Below, piece after piece: positions 48,826 through 61,860 of a DNA stretch of 64,000 bases. The stretch comes from Aulostomus chinensis (lineage: Eukaryota; Chordata; Actinopteri; Syngnathiformes; Aulostomidae): the NCBI GenBank assembly GCA_037954235.1, contig JBBMOA010000003.1, forward strand, positions 11,243,723 to 11,307,722, given 5' to 3'. A program made the translations under genes and the position numbers. Below the pieces are notes generated by a model. The model saw only the letters and a program-made list of their open reading frames with translations. It was not told the DNA's origin and made no database searches. How positions within the stretch are numbered: position 1 is the first letter of the stretch; every line of letters begins with the position of its first letter.

Positions 48826-49097
48826 TGTTCCTTATATAGGTAAGTAATCATTCAAATTTGATGATGATGCATGCTATTTTGGTAGCCGCAGCTGCACAAT
48901 GAATCAGGAGTATAATATTTCAGCAGTACTTGAGGGAATTATTTTAATTTGTTAAAATTCTAAAAAATGGAATCTGATGCCATATAGTCCTTAATATTAA
49001 TTGCCATGTATTCACAGTTGATCCCAATTGATGTTTTTGCTACTTTGCACCCAAGAACATGTTCTCATCAGTAATAAGTAGCAGCGTGTTTCCTCAC

Positions 49098-49238
49098 CAT
49101 CCACACAGGAGGGTTTGTTGCGTGTCGTTCCGGCCACTTTGCCTGGTAAACAGGAGCACTTGACAGTCTGCGAGCGCTCCTCAATACGATTCTTGTTACA
49201 GCATCGGTGGGCTGCAATCACCTCGCACGTCCCTCCCT
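49098..49238 (-). CDS. tafa1: tafa1 coding exon 3 (first six cysteines of the TAFA domain)
   Basis: This 141-bp exon encodes GGTCEVIAAHRCCNK and onward to NKPSCVD, with six of the ten conserved cysteines at the family spacing. On the minus strand it begins after an acceptor ending in tgcctgcag and ends at the donor GGATG|gtgagg. It starts with the last two bases of a Glu codon and ends with the first base of an Ala codon, so it joins the next exon without a frameshift (GAT G|CA TCC). The sequence is nearly identical to the human TAFA1 segment as I remember it, with one conservative Arg to Lys change before PSC. The product is secreted and the cysteines should form disulfides. The ATG reading through the upstream intron is not the real start; the initiator lies in an exon outside the window. 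Confidence 0.95.
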
Positions 49239-49931
49239 CTGCAGGCAGATGAGCAGACACAGAAGAACATTACCACACTGAGAAAATTAGACACCAGATA
49301 GAGTTTAATTTGTATGAATCGCCGGCACATGTGGGGTTTTAACATTAAAGTTCAAATAATGAACACACTGAATGAAAGAAAGGCTCGTAGACAAACTACT
49401 GTACCTCAGTCGTCTCCCTCAAATCATAAATCTGAGATACGCTGCAGTTCAATTACTGGCCACTCACGCTGCAAGTATGTGTTACAAATTGGCCCTCGAG
49501 GCATCCCATTTATGACACCTAATTGCATCTCACTCTGTGCTGGCTGTCTTCACTCCATACCAATCAGCCCTTGATGAAGATCACATCTTGCACTCAGAAT
49601 GTATTAAAGCACTCCTCATAGCTCCCATATGTTTTCAGTATGTTTGAAACTGGGATCAGTCTTTTGTTTGGACTTCAGGTGAAACCTGTGAGACACTGTG
49701 GAATCTCCTGACCATCTTAGCCAATACGACAATGAAGAGAAGGTGACATCAGTCAGTGCTAATGCTACACAATAGGTCCAAGTCTGACAAAGGAGGATGT
49801 CAGAAAAATACTGTGAAATGAGGAGGCGATACATGCCAATGGCAATACTGGGTCAAAATAACAATAGGGAGGAAAGCCCTTGGGAGGGAGAAGGGGTGAT
49901 GAAGCTGAGGGGCAGCCGGGGCGGAGTGACA

Positions 49932-49941
49932 CAGAGAGAGA

Positions 49942-49979
<38 letters not shown>
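49932..49979. repeat. (GA)n microsatellite
   Basis: About 24 GA units with one interruption, 0.7 kb before tafa1 exon 3 in the transcript direction. Confidence 0.95.
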
Positions 49980-49981
<2 letters not shown>

Positions 49982-50232
49982 AAGGTGTGTCTGACTGCCA
50001 GGGACTGGCCATGCCAATGAGTAATGAGGGAGCCACTGGAAGTGCCCCCTTCACACAATTATAAAGCGAGGGGCTAATGCAGCCAGAGGAGCTGCAGGAG
50101 AGAGGCCCTCCATCACTGCTCTCTCCTTTTCTTACGCCTCAGGAAAAACTCTTTATCTTCCTGTGACAGGCACCGCAACAGACGCCAGTGTCCAACAATT
50201 AAAGTGGAACTCATCCCAGGATGAGGTTAGGT

Positions 50233-50277
50233 GAGGAGAGGAGAGGAGAGGAGAGGAGAGGAGAGGAGAGGAGAGAG
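50233..50277. repeat. (GGAGA)n pentanucleotide repeat
   Basis: About eight perfect GGAGA units; purine-only strand. Confidence 0.95.
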
Positions 50278-50932
50278 AATAAGGGAGAAATGAACTTATC
50301 CTCTCCTTTCCATACAATTGATATACTGAACAAAGACAGGGAGGAAAAACAAATGCCACAGTCCATCTTGTTTGTGCATGTTTCTCCTCAGCTGTACCAT
50401 GTTTTAAAAAGGACATCTCGCTGTGGCAGTGAGGAGATGCATGCACTTCCACTCGTGTGACAACAACTGGTGTGTGTTTCTCTGGCTGGGTTGGTTGTGC
50501 AAATGTTTGAAATGGCTCGAGTCATGAATTGCAGAACTGAGTTCCCAGCAGCCATGACAAGTTTGGTGAGAGTTTTCTCCTTCCATTCACGTCAATGTCT
50601 GCCGAGGCCAGACCAAAGTCCACCGAGTCCTGGATTAAAAGGCAAACATTTGCTCTCCTGCTGGACTGTTCTGTCATGCAGTATTAATGTCCTTCTTTCA
50701 GTGCTTGTTGTTAAAATTTTCTGAGCAGGATGGGGCAGAACACAGACTATAAAAGTGAAGAGAAAAATGCCTTGAGTGTGCTAAAACCCCCAACCACACA
50801 TTGTGTTGGCCTGTTGAATTTTTTACTGGCAGCTTCCTGACCTGCAAACTTGCTTTCAAGTCAAAACTGATCTCTGAATAAGAGAGGAGTGTACATCACA
50901 TCACAGAATAATAAATTGGCTTGTCCCCCCCA

Positions 50933-50933
<1 letters not shown>

Positions 50934-51028
<95 letters not shown>
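50934..51028. repeat. (CA)n microsatellite
   Basis: About 47 CA units without interruption after the first, the longest pure CA run in the window. Confidence 0.97.
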
Positions 51029-51029
<1 letters not shown>

Positions 51030-52755
51030 ATCCCACAACCCCCCGAGAAAGTAACCCTTGAATGTTACATGAATTAAGTCTCATCTTAAAACACCTCATC
51101 AGTTGTTGGATGAGAGAGCTTTCAAACATACTATGCAGGAGTATTTCTTATTGTTATACTGTTATACAAACACGAAGATATAAACATATATTTGACTTAG
51201 AAAATTGTCTACCACACCTCAGTCTCATCAGAATCAGTCTGCACTGTTTGAGGATGTTATAGTAGCAAACAGCGGTGGAGTTATAATTAAGAGTTCTATT
51301 GGGAAGTGATTTGTTTTACAGGGCTTGTTTGTTGGCTGATGGGACAGATGGGAAGATTTGGGCAGACTATGATAACTCAATTGTGAACTAAATGATCCAA
51401 CCTGATCCTGCAAAATAATGCGAAATGACAAGAACCTCTTAACACTTTATTAGTAGCAATGGGACCACATCTGCTAGAATTATATGACAGCAACACAGAA
51501 AATTTGTCGATAGAGACTCGTTCAGGGTCCTCTGAACAGGATAATAATGTAATTATTGGTGCTGGCGTTGTTTCAATGGTGCAGCCATCTTTTCTTTTTC
51601 TTAACTTTTTGAGAACTCACAAACAGGATTTTGCATAAAGATTTTTTTCTCTATGTGTATCACTTGTTTGTGACACTGAAAAGTACAGAGAGACAGCCAC
51701 ATCAATTTAGAATGAAGCCAGTGGCGACGTGGAAAATTGGAAATTGCCCAAAAACATCTGTTTACATATGGAAGCACAACAGCTGGTATAAATTCATGTC
51801 TTTCTTTATCTCGTTGTATGCTCTGTAGTCCATGAACGCTTTAATTTGAGCAAAGACTAAACACATTTTAAAACAAGGTTGAGCGAGTTGACTGAATACA
51901 TCAGCTGGTGTCAATCAAAGTGTTTTACTCAATTATGTCTGAAAAGAAAACTTTGTTGCAATAACTCCCTTCAGAATTTAGGAATATCTGTAGCACACGC
52001 ACATGCTTGTGTTTGCATCAGCCAGGTGGATGTTTTCCATCTGCTCTGTGGAGGAGGGAGAGAGCGGTGTAAATGACTCGATGGCTCTTCTGGGCCCCTC
52101 ACAAGAGCCACTTAGAAAACAAATGACCACTTGGACAAAAGATAATCCCATTCAAGTAGTTTGAACAAGGGGGGAAGATTCCCATCCATTATCTGGGACT
52201 GAATTCATGAATGTTATTTTGTGACATTTCGTTGTATGTCATTATAGATAAGTTCCGCTCATGTGCACAGCAGTAACTGTGCTTGCATTCTGCTGTTATA
52301 TAGCCTCACTTGAGATGAGACTGCCGGTCGTGATGGATGTTGTGCTTGTAGCCTGTCAGGCAGCTAAAGGGGTTAAACCAGCCTGCTAAAATGGAGTAGG
52401 TGGCTGTGCACTCCAGCCTTTGGTGAGGCGAGGTGAAGGGCGTTGATGGGACCATTGACTGGTCATTTTTCTCTTTGCAGCCCACAGTGACAGCAGCCAT
52501 TAAATGACTGGATGAGGTGATTATGTTTAAGGAAATCAATGCTCCATTGTTCTCAGCTTAGCCCAACGGCCAATTAGAAGCTGTTAATGAGAAAAGGTTG
52601 TAAAATGTAGACATCGACAGAGGAGAGGCAGCTCAGGATGAAACATACTGCAAAAGAAGTTAAAAAGAAGTTACCCTACAATTTAGATTGTCAGAAGAGA
52701 CCTTCATATAATCAGTCTGTAACACTAAACACTACTATTACTCGTTCAATATGTA

Positions 52756-52759
<4 letters not shown>

Positions 52760-52817
<58 letters not shown>
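52760..52817. repeat. (AT)n microsatellite
   Basis: About 29 AT units. Confidence 0.97.
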
Positions 52818-52818
<1 letters not shown>

Positions 52819-53531
52819 TTTTTTTTACACCTCTGGTTTGGCGCAACTGTGAACATGCATGGGTGAGTGATAACTGGACCGCGTATGTTTTTAGCTGGGT
52901 GGTCTCATTTGGGTAGATTACTGAGCTTATTTTTCAGTTTTTGTCCATTTTTTGGACACATTTCTGTCTTCTATAACCAAAGAGAAGACAGAACATGAGG
53001 AACTCTATTATGGTTTTGGCATGACTGGCAACTTTGTTCATGGGTGAAGGTGGTAATGGGCAGGAGATGTGGCAGGAGGTAATGTCAGAGATCCATCAGG
53101 AGCGGACAGTCCTGTGCAGGACTCTACTACACATAATGAATGACAGTCAATGCGTTAGTATTACTTTTTTAAAACTCAAGGTCACAATAACAGCTTCGTG
53201 ACAGCTTAGTCACTTCAACACTCCAAGCTCACAGGTGTGACAAAAAGCACACTCAACTGGCAACTGATTGTTTTCAGATCTCCCTGCCTTCACCACAGAG
53301 AGATAAACGCAGGAGTTTGTGACGAAGTCAGCAGAAAACACAAACAAACAAAAACAACTCTTCCTACTTTACCTTGGCTCCACTACAGCATCAACAACTA
53401 GAATCTATGCAGACCAGCCAAAAGTAGCAATCACTGGCTCACCATCAGCAAGCCTTTCTCTCACCTCTCTAACACACTCTCTCTCACTCTCACACACACT
53501 TACACGCACACGCATGCACACACCCACCCAT

Positions 53532-53535
<4 letters not shown>

Positions 53536-53569
<34 letters not shown>

Positions 53570-53575
53570 ACACAC
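53536..53575. repeat. (CA)n microsatellite
   Basis: CA units preceded by CT/CA and CCCA words from about 53455. Confidence 0.93.
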
Positions 53576-56500
53576 TGCTACATGAAGTTATGGCATATGG
53601 TGGAAAGAATGAACACAGCAGTTAGGAAAACTTGAGCCTCTCAAAGACTCATCATAACAACTTAATCAGTGCAAACTCAGGTAACAGTGAGCCGCATCCA
53701 CTTGCGTGCCGCTTTTATTTTGACAAACAGGCAGCTGCTGCATCTACCAACCAGTCCATCTTTCTTTCCAGTTTCTCTCTCATTGGGCTTGTTGTGGTTC
53801 CCCCGCGTGTCTGTGTTGCTGACAGCTATCCACTGCCGTAGTAAAGCTAAACGTCTGTTTACATTTCAGGCAGCAACAAGATGTGTGCTGAACAGAGAAA
53901 TGTAAATTTAGCACTCAGGTCTTAACTAAAGAGCAGAGTGTGAGCTGGATTTGAAGTGGTGGCTCCAAAATGATGAGAATTTGGAGGAACAACTAACAAT
54001 GCCGCCGTTCCAAGAAGTCTTTTTTTCAATTTACTTTGTAAACTGTGTGCCAACAGTCAGTTCAAACCTCCAAAAGGTTTATTATGCAGAAGAGAAGTGT
54101 TTATAAAGTTTTATTTCTTTTGTGGTGTAAATTCATGCATAATGGAAAATGACCTGTTTTAGGAGTTGCAGTATTCATTCGAGATAATAGAACGCATCTG
54201 ATTGAAAAGCTGTCAATTATGGCCACAATTTAAAAAAAAAAGTTCTATTCTGTTTGTCAGAATTAGTTTCATGTTTTTCATATAAAAGCAAAGGGGAGCT
54301 ACTGATCATCTGTTCCGAGAGGCAAAAGCATCAAAGTGGCTTTGGGCCACCCATCCCACTGCGTACATGTTTAATGATGCTAATCAGAATTTGGCTTTTC
54401 ATTACTTAGTTGGAACTTCGTGAACACTCCCCGTGATTAGTTCGGATAATGTTTCAACACGCTACAAACCGGCGTGGAGTGGATTCCGAAGGGAGCACCG
54501 GTAGTGCCAGAGAACAACTTTTTATGTCTGTCCTCTTGGCAAATGCTGGAAATTATATATTTTATCTGGACTTGCACAAACTCCATTTAGTGTTTCCTAC
54601 TTCTCAAAGCAGTTGAAAAGGATAATATGTGAATATAAAATCACTGAGAAGAGAAGAATTAGACCTCAAATATGTATTTTCAAAAAACAATGTTTCCCCT
54701 TTGTGTTTCTCTCTGCTTCATACCTCTGAGGGGAAATATGAAGAAGGGAAATAAGGGAAAAGGTATGCATATTGCACATTTCTCTGAATGAAGGTGACTG
54801 CATGTACGTTGCTCAGTGACAAAGGCATGAAAGTCAAAGGCATAAAACTCCTGCTTAGACTCTGACAAGGTGTACGGTGACTAATTTGTCCTGAGTTGAA
54901 GAGTTAATTATTCTTACCTTAAAATGCTTTCCCAGCATGTCACCACTGATGGTAACCTCACAAAGCAAGCCTAACTTCCATTCACCACTAAACACATCAA
55001 AAAGGGAGTAATATTGGTCCTTTTTACTTTCAAAAAAAAATTCTCAACAGTAAGAATAAAAACAAATTAACCATTTAATCTCTTGCATCATGAGGCAGAG
55101 TGAATTCCGCTCATCAGTACTATCAGTAATCTGTGAGGTTTCTATGGCCTCGGCCAGGGTGATGCTCCTTCGGCCTGAATATCACTTTTCTCTTGAGGCA
55201 GCATCACCTGCAGCGATGGAAGCAGACAAACAAATGGTCATAGTTGCTGTGGTAGCGCCTGGAGCAACCACAAACCTGAGGGTGGCAGATGGAGAGGAAA
55301 AGAAAGGAGGAAAGCACTCCAGAGCTCGACGTGACTGACAGGAACCACTGACCCAACTTCGCATGAGTCACATGAATCAATGTTGCCCCCCCCCCCTCCC
55401 ACTGGAATGGCTTACTTCTTGATCTAGTATACTCTAGCAGAATGCTGAATGCTCCTCTGCTACAAAGGGCTCAACAGAGATGGATGAATGAAAGGGAACC
55501 CAGACAATCAAAAATAAACATTTATTTTCTCATCCTTGGAGACACGAGTTTACTGAGTATTGTGACGAAATTACACCATTGGTGGAAATAGACCTTTAAC
55601 AGGTAATTGCATTAGTAGGGATAAGAGATGTGAGGCGCTGCCAGACCACAGCCTTGGTCGATTCTTAATCACCTGTATGGGTTTCCTCTTGTGGGCCTGT
55701 ATGATTCCAATGCTCACATCTTTATGGTTATTAAAGTTAACGATTGCCGCGTGCCTCATTTACCAAGCCTCCATCAATACCCGTTCAGCACCATGAAATT
55801 ACCCCAGTCCAGTGGGAGCAGTGTGACAAACCGGATTAAGAAGGGCTCTGTAATACCCTGGCATACATAACTCTCCGTGTCATGGACTCAGCCCATTGCA
55901 AGACGACCCACTGCCACGCTCAATCCTTGCAATGGGAGGGGCACTTATAGCTTAAATGTCAGTTCGAGTTTTTATTACCTTCTTGCTTGGTCAGAAGAGC
56001 AATGAAAACTGACAAAAAAGTCCCAACACACAGCTTTGGCAAAAACACATTAAAAGTTGTGTGAAGTTACCTTGCAGATGAATAGAAAATGAGGATGATT
56101 ATGGGTAATATATGCAGTATGTAACCCACTTCTTTGGTCTTTCAGGTTTCAGGATAACTTTGTGGGATGGTCTTTTAAGAGCACTGTGGTTATTTTGTAT
56201 GGAAAATGGCTTCATTGCATTTTAAATGTGGTATCAAAATAAAACCGCAGTAAAGATGAGATGGCCCCTCGCTTACATCCTGCTTATCTTATTTCCATGA
56301 CAGGAGGGCGACAACAGAAATAGTGCAGTGCTGTGTTGGGAACATTATTATACAGAATTTATTGTAAGCTGTCACAGTCATTTAAGGAGACACATTAGAT
56401 AAAGTCAGCAAACTTCTATGTATCATTTTTTGCATCTCAGTTTTCTCCTCTCTTCTGGCATCTGCGAATGTACACCCTTGTGTCTTTACAAACCCACACA

Positions 56501-57073
56501 ACCATCTGCTCCAAGTATGCAGGTGTGGCTGCACCTCCCCGTGTTTTACTGCACCCCGCGGCACAGTTGGCACAGCCTGACCTCTATCCAATGTCCATAT
56601 GACACAGGTCACCGCTCGCTCTAAAAGAGAGTTGGATGGTGAAATGAGCACCCAAATTGTCCATTCAAAATCACAAGACTGCCTTTTTGAGTGGCGCCAT
56701 AGAGCAGCCTTGAACAAATGACATTCCATGGAAGAAAACAACCGAGTGCTGTGAGCCCTGCAAAATAGCCTGAATGGAGCCTATAAATTTGAGTTCACCT
56801 TTTCAACAAAAGGGAAAAAAAGTTTTCAAATGGACTAAAAATGAAGTTATAATGAATAGAGGATAGCTGAGAGATTACCCTTTATTGGGGATGTTGTCTG
56901 CTCTACAGACTGTAAAGTCAACTGCAACAAATCTGTGAGATCTGGCTGTACAAATAAAACTGACTTGGCTCAACTCAAAATGACACCGCAAAGGCGCTGT
57001 GACACACAGATCATGGTAACTGTCTCAAACAGCAATCACGCCATGACAGGGCCCATGTGTGTGTAAGTGTGTT

Positions 57074-57091
57074 GGGGGGGGGGGGGGGGGG
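57074..57091. repeat. G homopolymer, 18 bases
   Basis: Uninterrupted run of 18 G. Confidence 0.95.
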
Positions 57092-57795
57092 ACTGAAATG
57101 ACATGACACTCAAAATAGGTTGAGGCATGTCCTGGCTGGATTATACAAGAAACATTATCTGGCATGCATATTGCATCACCAGGCACTTAACATAAAGTTA
57201 TGGAGGCATGAAAAATTCACACACTGGTCTATGTACTTAATCTGCACTTCCTCAGCAACCGGGGAGTTGCAAGGTCTGCGTAATGCAATAAATGTTAATA
57301 AACTCATACTTCTCATTGCCATATTTGAATGTCTCAAACATTAAGGAACTTATTTATTTGCTTACAAAGTAATTCATACATGCTGAGCACACAGGGGATG
57401 GGTTTACATGCACAGTTATTTAAGTGGACTACTGTCGTTGACCCATTATACTTAAATACGAAAGAATTGATTTAGTTACCCTCGCGTGTATGCTTCTGGA
57501 ACAGAGGGTACCAGTAAGCCCCCTTGAGATTGTTGCCATTAGACTATCTTCCATTTAATTTTTTTGTGTGTGTCACGTATCAAAAATGTTAAGAAGCCAT
57601 CTTGCCGAATGGTGGATTGAAATCCAAAGAACGTGTGTTCTTATTGAGACAGTATAAAGCCAGTTGCATTGTCTGATCAGTAATGTATTGCATTCCTGAC
57701 CTGAATACTTGCACTGAAACTTACAAGTAAATACTGCTCAAGGACCAACAAAATTCTGGGGCTGAAAGAAGCATAATATGCTTCTATTCATAAGC

Positions 57796-57813
57796 ATAAT
57801 AATAATAATAATA
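57796..57813. repeat. (AAT)n repeat
   Basis: About six AAT units, then imperfect repeats to about 57834. Confidence 0.85.
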
Positions 57814-57929
57814 GTAACAATAATATGCATAATATTCTTTCTCTGGAATTAATGGCATGCATATTGCCCAGTGCCACATCTGCCTCAGTAACGCCCCCTC
57901 ACCAACCTGTTGCCACTCACTTGATAATC

Positions 57930-58190
57930 CTTGTCCTTACATCTTTGTGAGGACCTTCACTGAAATAATGAGTTCCCTAACCCCTTACCCTTACCATCTT
58001 ATCTAAATACCTAACACTGACACTAAATCTAACCATTACTTAATCCAACAATCTAAGCCTGACCCTAAAACTGGGCGTTGACCCTCCCACAGTCCTTTGA
58101 GGATATGATGACTGGCAAAAGTGTCCTTGCTCTCCAAAGATGTCCTCATTTTGTTGGTTAAATATGTATTACATATACGTCCCCAATATG
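57930..58190. mobile_element. CCTAAC-rich dispersed fish repeat, copy 2
   Basis: It opens with ccttacatctttgtgaggacc, runs through ccctaaccccttacccttac and related words, and closes with atgtcctcattttgttgg. The tgaggac and gtcctca ends are inverted. It parallels 2301-2560. Confidence 0.5.
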
Positions 58191-58215
58191 TAGTAAGTAA
58201 AAGAACCCACACACT

Positions 58216-58220
<5 letters not shown>

Positions 58221-58261
<41 letters not shown>
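58221..58261. repeat. (TG)n microsatellite
   Basis: About 20 TG units. Confidence 0.95.
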
Positions 58262-58264
<3 letters not shown>

Positions 58265-60490
58265 GAAAGGTGTACTGGTGTCAGAGCTGTGCTGTACCAG
58301 CTGCACCTCATCACCATAATCAAATCCTCTACAAATACCTGGCTCAGCCAAGACCCCCCCCCCCCCCCATTGTATCCTCTGCTCAGTCAGTCTGCAACAC
58401 ACTTTTTCATTATTGCTGCTGCTGTTTTCTATTTTGCTTTAGCCTGCTTCTTGCTACCTGAATCCTGACCCTTGTCCACTCCCCAGCAGTTCTGTTTGCT
58501 CTGGCTACAGATCCTTTGAACCCTTCTCCACCACCATCTCTCCGCCCTCACCCTCAGCACCATCATCTCCAATGCCGTCGACATTCAATTAAAATGAATT
58601 GCCATCCTCTTGTGCGTGTCTGCACCCAGGTTCACGCGCTGTCTAGTGGATACTGAACCCAGACATGAACACAAACATGAACACAACGTATTTATGCAGC
58701 CATTTTCAATTTGCATAGTGTCATACCTCAAAGATTTCTTCTATGTGATCTAAGATCTTGTTTATTTAAATTATACAAACAGGATTCATTTACAACACTG
58801 TTGTCAACATTTTTTTTTTAAGTAAGCGATCCATTATTACAGTGTATTTTCATTGTACAACTGATTGAAGCCAAAGCCGTCTGGTGTCATCCATGCCTTG
58901 TAATTAATTTAATATCCTCATAAGTCTAACACTAAAATCTATAACTCATTGCTCATGTTTTCTGTTTAGTTCCACTGTTGTTCTCTGACACATATACGAC
59001 ATTATGTTTTCAGCTAAGCATCTTATTAACATGAATATTGACTTTTAAATGATGCACTCATGAGATGATAACATATCGATCACCTTCCCCGTGACCCACT
59101 TCGACATCATGACCAGTTTAAGCAAGGGAAGAGGGGAGGAAATCGATGTGCTAAACACTTGGCGGCAGTTGGACAATTCAGAGTAATGTTAGATCTGACA
59201 TTTAGAGTCTGACCTTGCTCGCGGTGGTTACGGCGAGGACGAGGGCAGGAGAGTGCTGACTCTAAGGAAGACTGAAGTCGTTATGTCGAGACAGAAGAAT
59301 ATTCATTCAGACTCATCAAGACCTTTGTCTAGATTCTTTCTCACACCTGATTCCTTTCTAGATGAAATGTTGAACCGCATTTATCAGTTTGAGACACATT
59401 ATGTCACCGTTAACTTAGTCCATGGATCAAATGAGAGCATGGGGGATGTTAAAGATGTGCTGCACCTCTCAGACCACCTATGAATCCTGCAGTCTTCACA
59501 TTTTAAGCATGTCTCGCGTCTTGTGTCCAACATGACGATGACTGCGGCCAGAGATTATGATGAGATTGATTTATTGAAAGATGTCTTCATTCTCAATTAT
59601 TACCATCCTCCGTGGTGCATCTTCACAGTCAAATCTAATTATTATCCTCATAAAACACTGCTGATTTCTTAAAGAACAGCTCTTCAGTCCTGTCAGGGTC
59701 CAGAATGGAGCCTATTGAAAATATCGCCCGGTACACAATGTACAACAGATTAACTGTGGGCTAGTGGACACTGGACAATAATAATCCATTTTGATATTTT
59801 GTGTCACAGTGCTCTGAAATGGGTTTTTAACCTTTTTGTCTACCTGTGGGAAAGAATCACAGCAATGACAAATGATTATAATCGAGATGAGAGATGGGTC
59901 GGGGGCAGCTTGGTCGGGGTATGATTGAGAGGAGAAAGGCAGTGCAGTTATTTGCAGACTAACAATACGAATAGTGGAACACAATTTGATATCAGATCAC
60001 TCACAGCGACATCCATCAAAACACACAATCCAGTCACTCAATATCATTACTGGCGGCTTGATAGGCTTTTAAACTGGAGATAATATCTTGATGCGGTAAC
60101 ACAAGTGGGAGAATAGTGTCAGTCTCATCTGTTTCCATTGCTGAGGCCACAACAGAGAAAAATGAGCCTCGTCTGCTATCCATACCAGAGCAATGTGTGT
60201 GACAATTAATTACAGAAATGATTGACGACTGTTTCATTAACAAACCGTGCATCCTCACAGAGAGGAAGCCGAGAACAACAAACTTTTCTCACTTACATTT
60301 TCAGATGGTTCACGTTTCTGTGGGCGAGACCATATTATAATTCTTTTATTATTATATTTCACTGTTTTCCTCAAAAGAAATCAAATGCCTTCAAATTGGG
60401 AGAAAGTCCAAAATGTAAGCTTTCCCTGTCTCTGCCTTGTATCCCCCAACACCTGGTCCTGGCTCATATATGGTCAACTGCCTTCATGTC

Positions 60491-60883
60491 GGGCTGCACG
60501 GTGGTGCAGTGGTCAGCACTGTCACCTCACAGCAAGACGGTTCCAGGTTTGAGTCCCGGCTCCAGCACAGGATCTTTCTGTGTGGAGTCTCCATGTTCTC
60601 CCTGTTCCTGTGTGGCTTCTCTCCGAGTACTCCTGCTTCCTTCCACAGTCCAAAGACATCAAGAGGGGACGGGGCTGATTGGATTGGAGCGCAGGTATGC
60701 AAGTGTGGCTGTGAGTGCGAATGGTTGTCTGTCTCTATGTGTTGGCCCTGTAATGCACTGATGACCCGTCCAGGGTGAACCCCGCCTCTCACCCAAAGGC
60801 TGCTGAGATAGGCTCCAGCCCCCCCGTGACCCTGAACAGGAATAAGTGGAAGACAATGGATGGATAGATGGATGGATGGATGT
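60491..60883 (+). mobile_element. tRNA-derived SINE, full length with target duplication
   Basis: A box TGGTGCAGTGG near 60501-60511 and B-box-like ggtttgagtcc. The 3' end is aataagtggaagac then GATG repeats with one GATA. Direct repeats cttcatgtc (60482-60490) and cttaatgtc (60884-60892) flank it with one mismatch. It lies in tafa1 intron 2, antisense to the gene. Confidence 0.88.
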
Positions 60884-61194
60884 CTTAATGTCCGCCTACA
60901 GGCCAAACCACCAGGTAATTCTTGGTCCACCTCTTGTCCTTCTCCCAAACAGACTCCCTTCTGTCAGCTTCTTCAGGATAAGTTATCAACAGAGCATGAA
61001 ATTACACACAGACAGAATGGGGCAAACAGAAGTTTGTGGCTCTGAGTTGGCATCTGGGGTAGCAAAAGAGGTGAATTAATGCCTGTATAAAAGGGTGAAA
61101 GTGTAAAGGGGACACCCTGAATGTAGCCTGCTGTGTAAATTCAACATCTTGGGGCATCAGTGCACCAGTGTTTTTATCACATTATTCACTGTGT

Positions 61195-61860
61195 CACTGT
61201 GTGACCAAACCATCTCCAGCTCCTTCTGAAGTTTTCCACCTCTGCACTTTGTTGGTTGTTCTGTGTGGACATCGGAGTTGTCCAGGTGAAGGCTGGTGAA
61301 GGCTTTCACTTCTGGTCAGATTATGGAGAATCACCAGACAACACAAAGCTACCTTTGCTCTCTTGTTTTGAAATCTAAACACCCAACAATGCTGCCAAGG
61401 TAAGCCAATCTCTCAACTTCTTCTACCGCCTCAGGTGCGAGCATCATGACTGACTTGACCTTGAGGTCTTTACTGGTCCCTGAGTGGACATTGAGGCCAA
61501 GCTAAGCTGAGTTCACTGCAGCTCTGTTGCTCTTCTCTTGAATCTGTTTATTAGTGAGGAAGTAAAGGGCCTGGTCATCTGCAAAGTCAAGGTCACTGTG
61601 TCCAGACTGTCCACTGACGCTGTGGGTGTCTTCATGACCCAGTATATGGCCTAAAGGGACAGGAAACAAGACAACAAGCATTACTCTTGTTCACACTTGG
61701 AGGGCATCAATGAGTAGCTGGCCATGTTCATCCCTCAGGTCATCCCAAATTTCTTCAGCACTCTTACAGGAGTGGCTTTGCAGTTTCCAGAGGGTCTGCC
61801 GACTGGTAGTTAGCTGGCATAGAAAGCTCAGCACAGTTCCACTCTGGTGACTGCTCCCTA
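61195..61860 (-). pseudogene. decayed RTE-like LINE reverse transcriptase
   Basis: On the minus strand, in broken frames: AIYWVMKTPTA, then after a frameshift SDLDFADDQALY with the catalytic FADD (61574-61585), QIQEKSN, LGLNVHSGTSK, VEEVERLAYLGSIV and finally WRWFGHT. This order (LAIDWVMK, DLDFADD, QMQEKT, GLNIHKGK, VE-F-YLGS, RWKW-GH) is that of the RT of RTE/R1-type LINEs widespread in fish and other animals. Stop codons and frameshifts make it inactive. It lies in the same orientation as tafa1 within intron 2. The clade name is tentative. Confidence 0.65.

Larger units (their letters stand above)
38394..49097 (-). other. tafa1 intron 3 and its contents
   Basis: This 10.7-kb intron is mostly unique sequence. 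It holds AC and CT microsatellites (38726-38749, 39021-39042), a decayed LINE tail (48280-48825), a GAA run (46618-46634) and AT-rich blocks that look like conserved non-coding DNA (about 42240-42720 and 47730-48130). No further exon could be recognised. The overlapping open frames at 41480-41979 on both strands are not attributable. Confidence 0.75.

Noticed and set aside
49012..49260. 82-codon minus-strand frame with its own ATG as a complete small gene
   Set aside because: The ATG lies upstream of a normal acceptor and the frame past 49098 is intronic; the core is tafa1 exon 3.
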